A program made the translations under genes and the position numbers. A stretch of 64,000 bases of DNA from Amanita rubescens (lineage: Eukaryota; Basidiomycota; Agaricomycetes; Agaricales; Amanitaceae), in NCBI GenBank assembly GCA_015039365.1, contig WION01000045.1, forward strand, positions 1-64,000. The letters run 5' to 3'. The notes beneath the pieces are model-generated. The model saw only the letters and a program-made list of their open reading frames with translations, was not told the origin of the DNA and did no database searches. Below are positions 38,278 to 47,835 of the stretch, piece after piece (the stretch's first letter is position 1; every line of letters starts with the position of its first letter).

Positions 38278-40255
38278 TCAACTTTCAATAACATGCGCCT
38301 GAGCAGGTGCTGTCACTTCCCACTGAAGCGCCAAACCAATCTTTCCCTGCGGCGAAACATCGCAAACCCAAGACAGCTTGCCATCCCTTCCAACAGCTGT
38401 TTCCCCATCTTCAACTGCTGCTGCATCCTCCGTTCCATCTCCCCACTGAGCCACCACACCTTGTGCCACTTTAACTTTAGCACCAGCATTGTTTGCTGAC
38501 TTCTCGCCCTTTGTACTTCCAATGTTCCCCTGCACAGTCGGTAAAGAAGGGGTGAACAGCTTAACCACGATTTTCTCATCCGTCGAAACTGGTATTTGGT
38601 CCATGATTAGAAGATCTGTGATAGTAATTGATTTGGTGTTGTGAACTGAGATACGCTGAGTATACGAGGTGACACTCGTCTTTGTGTAGAATCCTGACTT
38701 GGCTGTTTTCTTGGAAAGAGGATGATACATAATACGGATGGCTGGGTCGAGGCCAAGAGCGCAGTCGAAGCTTTCTCCGGGGCTCACAGCGGGAATGTTT
38801 GATTTGGATATGAAACTTCCGTCGACATAAATGCTGCCTATACCACTGAGTAGTGTATACTCGGACGCGTTCTTGATCTTTGCCTACACAAGTTGTTAGT
38901 GGACCACTTGGATGCGATGGAGGAAGGGAAAGTACGTTAAGGCGCGTCCTCGCATCGTATTTTGGAACGGCTACCCAGGACATGATGGCTTCTAGATTGA
39001 GTTTGATGATATTGACGTTGTGTGCAGCGCCATCACTCGGAATGGTGATGATCCCAGGAACGTCAAACGTTGCGCTAACGTTGCCTTTCGAGGTGACGGT
39101 TGTACCGCGAGGTAGCATGTCGAGTAACGCGCTTTCTTCGTACGCATCAACGTCGACACCTTCGATCGTTGACGCGACGGATTTTCTCATCATCTTCATT
39201 TGTGGAACAGCTGAACGAGATCTTATTGCGCGCGCCGCGCCTGGTGGTGGAGGCATCGGATGATAGATAGATAAAGTCCATGGAGAAAGCGAAGGAAGTC
39301 CCACTTGATACGTAGGAGTCGCGGTTTCGAGCCTGAGAGGGACATCTTCCCAGTCCTTTTTACACATCAGTCGAGAAATGTGCTGTCAAGCTCACAACTT
39401 ACTTCGGCGGTATTTTGCGTAACAGCCGCTTTGTAAATCAAGGTAACGGGGCTTTCTTTGGCCAGCGTATCGACGCGAACATCATACTGGGCACTCCAAC
39501 TTGCGTTGGCCACCGCTGGGGGCGACTTGAGAAGAGTAATTAAACACTAGTAGGAAACGCTCTCACCGTATGTCAAGACAACCTCGGCTATGCATTCTTT
39601 CTGTGCAAACAAACTGAGCGATACTGCCTTCCTCAGGAAGCGCAATTTGTCATTTTGTTTTGCGTTGTCCTTCTGCCTTTCTTCTTTTATCTGCTCGTCA
39701 ATAAGCTTGAGCTCCTTCTCCAAATTTATGGCCTTGTCGTCAAGTTTTCCGGCTGCCAAATCGCAACCTTGAACTGTTTCCTCCAGTTGATTGACTGAGA
39801 CATGTTGAACATGAAGCGTAGCTAGATATGTTCCAATTGCGTCGCGCAGTGTTTTGCACCGCTCGAGTTCTTTCGTAGTGTGCTCTCTGCGAGTCACAAG
39901 AGCGTCCAAATCTGGCGAAGTTTCTATCTTCGGTGGGACAGGCTCAAGAATAACAACGACATCATGTATCATGGCTGGTCCGCGTCCTTCAAGTCTAGCA
40001 CAATCTTCACGTCAGTTTTATATCGCGTCACGTATCACCATTTAAATCGAACCTGATAGAGTCATCTTGAAGTGCATTCGGTAGACGGCGGATTTTGACG
40101 TGATTTTGGCCTGGTCTCAGTTGGATTCGCAAGCAGCGGGTTACCTCTGCCCTATCTGTGTAGACGCTGACAGCGGTGATTTTACTGTCCGCTGTGGTAA
40201 GGTCAATGGTATGTGCGAAGGATTCAGGTGTCGGTTGGTGGTCGTTAGAGGCCAT
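38278..40255 (-). CDS. DUF4140/DUF4139 domain protein, array copy C
   Basis: Third intact array paralogue, with the same five-exon structure. It is more diverged than A and B. Exon 1 reads YTDRAEVTRCLRIQLRPGQN, the coiled coil has EQIKEERQKDNAKQ, and the variable linker after HPMPPPPGAARAIRSRS is rearranged relative to copies A and B. The ending SWVCDVSPQGKIGLALQWEV is conserved. No stop or frameshift was seen after splicing. It may be closest to the ancestral copy, or has simply escaped conversion with A and B. Confidence 0.88.
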
Positions 40256-40699
40256 GGTGTTAGAGCAACTAGGTGGTTCCCATAGTACTACTTAGCTTAT
40301 ACATAGCGCTTGCCTGTTGGGGAAATGAACGAGTCTAGCAATTTAATCACATGCCTTTGCAATCGCGACATACGAAACAACGTTAACGTCCGTCCAGAAT
40401 TTTTTTCTCTAGGCACCATGTTGGAACGAGGGCACCATTGGAATCTTACTGCTTTTGCCAGTTCACATAATGTTAGGGATGGAATAAGCGCAGCGCGCAA
40501 CTCTGGCGAGTTGGACTTGGACAGGGTGTGCGAATTTCTGCAAATTACTAAAAGAAGCTTGGCAACGCATGAACTAAATCCAGTAACATGTGCAGGGAAT
40601 GGTTACAGAAGGAAATCTAAAACAGTGCTGGCAGTAACATCCGCGTTCCTGCATAGGACTCGAATGAGCAACTTCACCGCGCGTGTGCGCGCGTATTTT

Positions 40700-41160
40700 A
40701 TAATGTGCAGATAATGTCGAGTGATACGATGTACATGTCCGCGGTAATGCGTCGATATCGTACCATTACATCGCTTGGCCGAAATCTGAATTGGCAAAGG
40801 ATATGCCACACGGCCCACCATGGACGTGGATCCAGACGTGATATCACGTTGCCCCGGCGACGAGAAGACTGAAGACGACGGTGATAAGCGCTCCCAGAAT
40901 GAATGAGAGTCCTGCGACCCCATGAAGGGACGTCGGAAAAATACCATGCGTTAACGTGTTTTGTATGCGAAAATGATGTTGCCTGTCAACCAAAATCGAA
41001 CGTGCATTTGAGTAGTGATTGACATGGTGGAAAGTGGTGACGAACCCATGACAAGAACTACGAGTCCGTAAATAACCATTACGGAACCTAATGGGCGGAC
41101 GACGTGCGTAGCAGCCCTGGAGGTACCATCGCTCGTCTTGGTCTGAGATGAGGTGAATAA
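40700..41160 (-). pseudogene. Truncated DUF202 copy in unit 3
   Basis: The best preserved fragment. It includes the middle exon (LFTSSQTKTSDGTSRAATHV, RPLGSVMVIYGLVVLVMG) and most of the last exon (QNTLTHGIFPTSL, plus a shifted remainder). It ends at about 41160, near the first intron acceptor of the intact gene, exactly where the inverted-repeat arm begins. The first exon is missing. Confidence 0.7.
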
Positions 41161-43823
41161 GCTTAACACGCTACATAAAAGCTCTCACTTTCAAATCGAG
41201 GTGAAAGTGAAGTGTATGCGCATTCAATGCGCACGAAGTCCATCGTGACCGTGTATACGCTACATCCTGACAGTGGCAGCGCAATCTTTAATGGTGTCAT
41301 TATCATATTCAGGTGGCAGGCTGCATAGCATAGGCTTACGCTTCGGGTACCACACTGGGCTCGTTTGCCAAGAACAGCGGACTCATTGAGTTGGATGGGA
41401 ACCATGTCAACGGCGCAGGTTTGGATTTGGATTGCAAACTGCTTCCAGTCCTTCCAACACCAACGCCTTGAGTACCATTCTCCCATTCCCGCTGCCACCA
41501 GTTCTTTTGCTCCGCTAGGCTCATCCCCTTGCTACATCTTAGCCAACAGTAGACGGCCGGAAGGGAGTGCATAAGGCGGGGGATATTCTGTGGATAAACG
41601 CGCTCGCGTCAACGTAGAATTCGTAGATTAGATCGACCTGAGCCTTACCAGAGCGCCACCTAGCGCACCTGCCCAGTGCACTCGTATTCCGCGCCTGTCA
41701 CTGTAGTTCGTTATTCTGCCCGCAGTAACTCCGAATTTGATTCGCATTTATCATCATGTCTCTGCTACTAAAGGAAAATGGACCATCGTTGGCCTCCGTC
41801 GTCGGCTCCCCCCCAACAGAGTGGGAGCCATTCAAGGTCTCTTCTAAATCACTACCCGCTCGATTGCATGTTATGTTTTGGGGGAAGAGCATGGCAGCTG
41901 AGGAGCGAGACTGGCGCGACGCCCAACCGCCTATGCCCGTGGAAGGAACCGGGCTTGGAATTGCCGAACGTCAAGGTGGAGATGAACACATGGACGTGGA
42001 TGTGAGCAAGGTAGAGGATTCGGATGACGATATTATCGAGGGTTGCTACCCTCTCGAAATCGACATTGATGGTTTCGAGTATCCAAGGATTTGGATACGT
42101 GCCGAATACATACGAATATACGACGCTCTCCAGGATCGTTACCGAAAGCCTTCATACCCCTATCTGGCACCAGCTGTCATCATTACAGGCCAACCAGGAA
42201 TCGGTGAGCACTGATGTCCCTTTATCTCACGGATCATCCTGACTTATGCATCATAAACGTAGGGAAAAGCATCTGGATCTTCTATGCCTTACGTCGACGT
42301 CTGGCTGAAAGAAAGCCGGTCATATGGTACTTCCGCAAGGCACGTTATCTTTTTGTAGAAGAAGGTGTCTACAAAGTTCCAGAGGAGTTTCACGATTTTG
42401 AAATCTTCGTCTGGACTTTGGTGGACTCAGATGAAGAGGACCGGGTTCCGGAGAATCTTGTCATGCGGCACACACGCCACTTTGTCATATACTGCACCTC
42501 TCCGAGCCGAGATCGGTGGTCTCGTTTGCACAAGACCGTTCATGATGATATTTTTATCATGAACCCATGGAAGAGTAAAGAAATACTCCGACTGTAAGTT
42601 ATACTCTTTACCATGTATAAAATCGGTGCTCAAGGCCAGATAACAGTATATCAATGTTGCCACCTGGCACAAAACTCTATGAGAACGTCGATAGCGTATT
42701 CAATGAACTTGGCCCAACCCCTCGACTATGTATCGATTACTCACGCTCTCATGATCGGATAAAGCAATACAGACAGGACCTTCAGGTAGCCATAACGGCT
42801 CTTACGATAGATGAACTTCAGCGGGTGCTTCAAGCCTCCCGTTCTCTCGCGATGAATGAAGTTTCTCACAAGATTTGTCTCATCAGCCGCCAGGACAGGG
42901 AGAATATGTACAGCAGCGCCGTTGTGTCTCCCATCACTTCACTTATCAAGTCGAGACTTGCAAGCCATTTTCGAAAACTAGAACGTGGCAAGCAAATCCG
43001 TTTATACAAGTATTTTTCCAAGGTTCCTGGTTCGAGGGCAACAGCAGGTATTTTCTTCGAGGCTGCGGCGCAGGGGTGCCTTCAAGACGGCGTAACCCTC
43101 TCGCTCCTTCCGATGGTGCGACTTCCCTCGGGTCGGGGTAAAAACAAACCCCAGTGGTATTCAAGCCACATCTCCCTTCCTAATGCAACACTGGAAGCAG
43201 CCTGTCAAGAGGCTTTGAAAAAGCTACAGCCGCTTAACATTCCGCAACACTTGCCAATTGTAGAATACACGGACGATGGGCCATCCTCCATCAAATCCTC
43301 CATCATCTACTTGCCAGAATTGACCAACCAAGTGGCACTCGACTCTTTTATCCTTATGAACGATCTTTTATACATCTTTCAGTTCTCAATCGGTGGCAAT
43401 CACGACATTAAATCCGGGCTCATTAACTTTCTCCGTAAATGTCCTGGGCCTCCATCTATGGACAAATGTTGTTTCGTATTCATCCACCCACCCAATCACA
43501 CTTTGATATGCCCACAGCCACGGAAGCTCGAGATGCGGGAGCTACATCCTTGCTCTGCAGCGCTTGACCTTGATGCGATAAATCTTCAGCGAAGGAAAGC
43601 GTGATTAAAATGGTACAAATTGTGATGTATTTGCCTTCGTTGAATCAATTAGTAGTCGAATGCCACGAGTAAAAATATAGCATTGCCAATTGGCCGTAGG
43701 CTTTGTGTGATCAGGTATGCTGCTATGATGATCAAGTCGTCGTCAATGCCCCCACTATGATCTATCTGATTGACGCGCTTCAGGCAAGTTATTAAACAGT
43801 CCAATTTTTTTTACACGTGCAAG
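41160..43823 (+). repeat. Left arm of a 2.7 kb inverted repeat
   Basis: This arm matches the reverse complement of 47660-50411. Outer landmarks are aagcttaacac and ataaaagctctca, at about 41160 on the left and 50411 on the right. The inner end is near the sequence acacgtgca at about 43813. The arms are 2.66 and 2.75 kb and clearly similar but not identical. The spacer between them is about 3.8 kb. Confidence 0.8.
41756..43604 (+). CDS. P-loop NTPase plus nuclease-like protein (Crinkler/RHS-type), copy 1
   Basis: Three exons (41756-42203, 42263-42593, 42647-43604) encode 578 residues. An N-terminal region with FWGKSM and acidic EDSDDDIIEG precedes a P-loop, GQPGIGKS; an intron falls between GQPGIG and KS. 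The NTPase core includes ALRRRLAERKPVIWY, then FIYxTSP-type IYCTSPSRDRWSRLHKTVHD (sensor-like) and NPWKSKEILR. The C-terminal part (about 370-540) has ATAGIFFEAAAQG, NQVALDSFIL and YIFQFSIGGNHDIKSGL. This fits the REase-fold domain of Crinkler and retrotransposon-hot-spot proteins, with E, D and Q in the expected order. Agaricomycetes carry many such genes. I recognise the family by pattern only. The frame is intact. Confidence 0.75.
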
Positions 43824-44630
43824 CTTCATTACTTAAAGCCCCAGCTTCGTCACGACGATGATATTCGTCTATTGCCGCCGAACAAGATGGCAGAACAAAT
43901 CCTCGCAAATTTTCCCAACTACCTCTATGCCTCCACCAAAACCTACTATATCAAAGAATCTCACCCCGGCGGTCCTACCTTTTGGAAATCTGTAGAGAAC
44001 AGCGTTGAATACGTGCTCGGTCCGCCACACGGATGGGAAGGCTAACAAACTAATGTGGCGGGCGGCTATCAGGGCAGGTTTAGTGGCAAATGAAAAGGAC
44101 ATAATCTCCTTTGTCACTGAAGACGAAGTTAGTCTTCATTATTGTATCCATTGTGCTTTTTGTATGGATACGCGCTTATAACGTGCACAGCCCAGGAAGG
44201 CCTTATTATAGTCGATTGCGGAGGTGGCACGATGTCGGCGCTTATGATTGCAAATCGCATCGCGAGTTTGAGGAGATTGTGCGTCAAACTGATTGCCGAT
44301 CCACCAGTATTACTACGAGCTTGGCTGACTGCATCACCGTAGGTTCAGTTTTTGTTAGCCGAAGAGCGAGGAGTTACCTTCGGGGTGAGCATCATTCACC
44401 AATATTCTCTAGATGTCGCGTTGAATTCGTCGCTTTGTAGATAAGCTCAAAGAGTCCGTTCAAAGATGAAGTCGAACATATGACCAACGTTTTTGACAAG
44501 TCCGCGAAATCGAGTTTCCGAAACCTCGCTTCCTCCGCGTTCTTTATGTCTTGGAACTGGGGTTTTCGACCCGATCCTTCAAATTGACGTTGAAGGATAC
44601 ATGGCAAATCGCAATGTCTAGTGATGCCTA
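43770..44630 (+). pseudogene. HSP70-like ATPase-domain pseudogene
   Basis: Fragments in changing frames match the fungal non-canonical HSP70-like family: LHYLKPQLRHDDDIRLLPP, FWKSVENSVEYVLGPPHGWEG, WRAAIRAGLVANEKD, the phosphate-loop phrase LIIVDCGGGTMS, GSVFVSRRARSYLR and NVFDKSAKSSFRNL. A TAA follows GWEG and a one-base shift comes shortly after, with more shifts later. No full ATPase domain can be made, so it is a pseudogene. It abuts the inner end of the left inverted-repeat arm. Confidence 0.75.
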
Positions 44631-44639
44631 GCATAGATC

Positions 44640-45077
44640 ATATTTTGTATAGAAAGACTTGTCCTGACTCCGTGCGCGCACACATTCAAGAATCAATATC
44701 ATTCACGTCTTGCCTGATATAAAACTATATCACATAGCAACGCCCACCGACCTCAACTCCTTCCATGAACTCGCTGCCAGTATAGAAATCCGGACTCCAC
44801 CTTCAATTTATGTCAGTATTCCACCTCCACCATCGCCCGCTGCGTCCAGCGCCCAAATTCGCCACCGGTGCAACCGATAAACAACTTGAAGCAAGACCAC
44901 ACACTCGTACCTGACGACGTTGGTCCAGGATTTAGTAGATGCTGAGCTCAACGACTTATGTGTTCTATGAGTGATGGCACCAGCAATTAATGATTATTAT
45001 CTTCGTTAAGCAGCTGCAGTCCAGCGTAGGAGTCGAATAAGCCACTGCCCAGGCGCCAGAGAATGGATGTAGAATAC
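44640..45077. other. Spacer between the HSP70-like pseudogene and the DUF202 region
   Basis: No ORF or motif seen. At about 45078 the sequence becomes similar to the flank found next to the DUF202 fragments in the array (for example 30478 onward), so a duplication breakpoint lies here. Confidence 0.4.
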
Positions 45078-45282
45078 TGAACGTTATGCTCGCGATTTTC
45101 AATCTAATTTGTATTGCAGCCGAGGAACGCTCGCAATGCAGCATCTAATGTCAAGTGATACGATGTACATGTCCACCACGACGCGGTAAATGCGTCGATA
45201 TCGTACCGTTACCCGGACATCATCGCTTGGCCGAAATCTGAATTGGCAAGGGATATGGACGTGAATCCGGACGATCATGATA

Positions 45283-46103
45283 TCACGTTGCCCCAGCGAC
45301 GAGAAGACTGAAGACGGCGGTGATAAGCGCTCCCATAATGAATGAGAGTCCGGCGACCCCATGAAGGGATATCGGAAAGATACCATGCGTTAACGTGTTT
45401 TGTATACGAAAATAACGGATCGTGCCTGCGAGTATGCATTTAAGTAGTGATTGACGTAGTAGAAACGTGGCGACGAACCCATGACAAGAACTACGAGTCC
45501 GTAAATAACCATCACGGAACCTAATGGGCGGACGACGTGCGTGGCAGCCCTGGAGGTACCATCGTTCGTCTTGGTCTGAGATGAGGTGAATAGCTGTACG
45601 AGAGCTTTTATGTCGGGTGAACCAAAACGAAATCAAGGGATATATACTCAACACGTACCTACACCCGCAGAAGCAATGGCCAAACTCGTCCTCACGTACG
45701 ACAAAAATGTTCTTTCCAACGATAGGTGATCCCTAGCTACAGATCCCGTATTAGCCAGGATGAGTCTAACGTGGAACGGGTTAAGCGCAATTCGCAGTGC
45801 ATCTCGAAGATGCGACGTGTGGTTGTTGTACTCTGGCACCGACTGTCGGTCATCTGCCACGTCAAGTGCTTCTTGGTTGCTTGAGATTGGTAAGAAGGAA
45901 ATGCGGCTGCTTTTGGCCTTTGTACTCGATGGAGGTTGATTATGAATGGTGGAAGATGACTCGGGTTCTACATCGTCGGTTTCAGGTGTGGGAGCAGGGC
46001 TTACGGTAGTTTCCTGGAGATAGAGAGGAGTACTTGGGGGTGCAACCGCATGCCTTGGGCCAGGAGATGGCGATAATTTTCTACTAGTCCGGAGCGATGT
46101 CAT
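45283..46103 (-). CDS. DUF202 family membrane protein, intact copy
   Basis: Small membrane protein of the DUF202 family (YidH/Vtc1-like). Three exons join in frame. The N-terminal 110 residues are Ser/Pro-rich and probably cytosolic (SSTIHNQPPSSTKAKSSR). The core is RDHLSLERTFLSYVRTSLAI with a first helix through ASAGVALVQLF, split by an intron at AGV|AL. RPLGSVMVIYGLVVLVMG is the second helix. RYFRIQNTLTHGIFPISLHG then leads into the third helix, GLSFIMGALITAVFSLLVAG. The second intron interrupts VMG|TIRYF. The three truncated copies in the array (30536, 35530, 40700) derive from this gene or from a common ancestor. Confidence 0.86.
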
Positions 46104-46123
46104 GAAGTGTGTAATGTATTATT

Positions 46124-46648
46124 CTATAACGGTATGTAACACTTGTCTAAAATATCCGCATTTCCATTCCGAGCCACCCACCTATGACATTCCTCATTTC
46201 CTGCATGCGATGAGAGACAATCCAAGAAGAAAAAAAGTCTTTCAACTTACCGCAGTTTGTGGTTAAGCCAGAACCCATGCCCCTCCAGAGGGTATGCTTT
46301 GCTGAGCGGAGGCTCGATATCACCACTAATCGTGATATAAACGTCCCTAGCGTTTTTAAGCCTAAGATCCAAGGTATATGGACCAGCGGTGGAACCAGGC
46401 TCGATGTCGTACGTCCCAAACAGGTCTTTGATGTCATTATAGCCCAGTTCCGCCATAGGTACCTTGAAATCGGCGACGCCATTGGTGAATTCACCCATGA
46501 ACTCTCGCGAGTTGAACCTTGGCGGGACGTTGAAACACCCACTCAAGTGATCGTTGTTGTCAAAGGAGCCTCGGGCGAGATGTCTGCTCTGTGCTCGAGT
46601 CAGTCTGCTAGATCGATGTTGTGTATCATGTGGAATCTGACTCGCCAT
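46124..46648 (-). CDS. Hypothetical protein, two or more exons
   Basis: ATG at 46648 opens an intact frame (MASQIPHDTQHRSSRLTRAQ ...) with phrases such as ADFKVPMAELGYNDIKDLFG, IEPGSTAGPYTLDLRLKN and YPLEGHGFWLNHKLR. A good donor follows at GTAAGT. The acceptor is uncertain. One option stops at once near 46195. The other joins WVARNGNADILDKCYIPL and stops at 46124, about 20 bases before the DUF202 start. No signal peptide or membrane segment. Family not recognised. Confidence 0.5.
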
Positions 46649-47027
46649 TGTGTTCTAGTAGATCTGTGAGGCAAGCTTGGGTTGGGTATTGGACGGGGAA
46701 ACTCTCGATATTTATACGCGGCTAGAGATCATGCCACGCCTTCTAGGGAACGCTTTATGCACGTTGCATTTGCCCTGTCTGTTGTTCGATACATGCTTCG
46801 GGCCCGTGCCCGTTGTTCTATAATGTGCCTCCGTCCGTGGTTCCATGTTCTACCTTGTCTATATCACACCTTTTCTTTCTCAAGTCAAAATTATCTAGGA
46901 GAGAAAGGTATCACCTACGGAGTCGCGAGACATCGTCACGCAGTGATGGCGGCGTAGAGAATCTAGATATTGTCGCCAGGACAATCTGATCAGTCCACAT
47001 CGACTAGCCTTTATTCGGCTCTCCACC
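46649..47027. other. Unassigned interval
   Basis: Contains a TATA-like atatttatac on the minus side near 46708, probably for the hypothetical gene on its left. The short plus frame 46682-46957 is not convincing. Nothing else seen. Confidence 0.3.
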
Positions 47028-47529
47028 ATGCTGCGCATTAGGCAACTGGCTAATTGTCTCCGCTCCGCTCATAACACAAGTCCTATGCGTGCTCTACCCA
47101 TTCACAGGACACTTCCGGTGACTTCTTCATCTCCGCTTCGCGGGGATGGAATCAAGCACCTTGTCTTCTATTCAGCTTCACATTGGATCAAGCTTTCGTC
47201 GTCCTTCGAAAAAATGCTGCAGTCACGCTATCCTCGGAGAGAAGGGAATGGCCATGGATAAGCAAAGGCAAGTCCACGGACTCATGGTCGTTAGATGATG
47301 AGCCAGTCACCGAAACACATGACATGGGTAGGAAAATACTGAAAGTGAGCTAGTCTTGTACCTGTTCCGCAAGAGATTGCCTATGCAATTCAACCTGAAC
47401 GTTTGAATGCTGTCACTTGGGTTATCACCATCGTCATTGCCACGAGATTCACGAACCAAGAATTGCGTCATAGAGGGCCCCCGGCCAACGATTACCCGCA
47501 ACGATACCCGGCCACGGCGGTCAGTCAAT
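47028..47529 (+). CDS. Doubtful small ORF with mitochondrial-presequence-like start
   Basis: ATG at 47028 starts MLRIRQLANCLRSAHNTSPM, an Arg-rich amphipathic start typical of mitochondrial import. Further coding-like pieces follow in other frames (VVLRKNAAVTLSSERREWPW, then IAYAIQPERLNAVTWVITI to a stop at 47529). I could not find splice sites that join the first and second pieces in frame. It may be a broken gene or a wrong model. Confidence 0.25.
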
Positions 47530-47835
47530 AATATCAATAGAAGCGGACTAGACAAGGCTGTGAAGTGTTGATGTACCTGAGTAGAATTACCCACCTCTTC
47601 AAACAACCTGGAACCCGATGTAATGCTAGTTAGGGTGTGGTACTAGTGTAAATGCTTTCCTGCACGTGTAAAAGGATTGGACTGTCTATCGACAACTTGC
47701 CTGAAGCGCGTCAATCAGATAGATCATAGTGGGGGCATTGACGATGACTTGATTATCATAGCATGTAAAGGGCGCCCCCGTGTACGTACGCCTGATCACA
47801 CAAAGTCTACGGCCAATAACGCTATATTAATATTT

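Larger units (their letters stand above)
27735..41160. repeat. Direct tandem segmental array, period about 5.1 kb
   Basis: Three units follow each other: about 27735-32762, 32763-37938, and a shorter third of about 37939-41160. Corresponding DUF4139 stop codons lie at 28067, 33109 and 38278, so the steps are 5042 and 5169 bases. Units 1 and 2 contain DUF4139 (minus), a DUF202 fragment (minus), X (plus) and an SSP gene (plus). Unit 3 stops within the DUF202 fragment. Each unit begins just after an SSP stop codon, at attgggtgag. Confidence 0.88.

Noticed and set aside
41163..41574. Minus ORFs at the outer edge of the left arm
   Set aside because: They start at non-ATG codons, are not conserved as frames in the right arm, and lie in the upstream region of the NTPase-nuclease gene.
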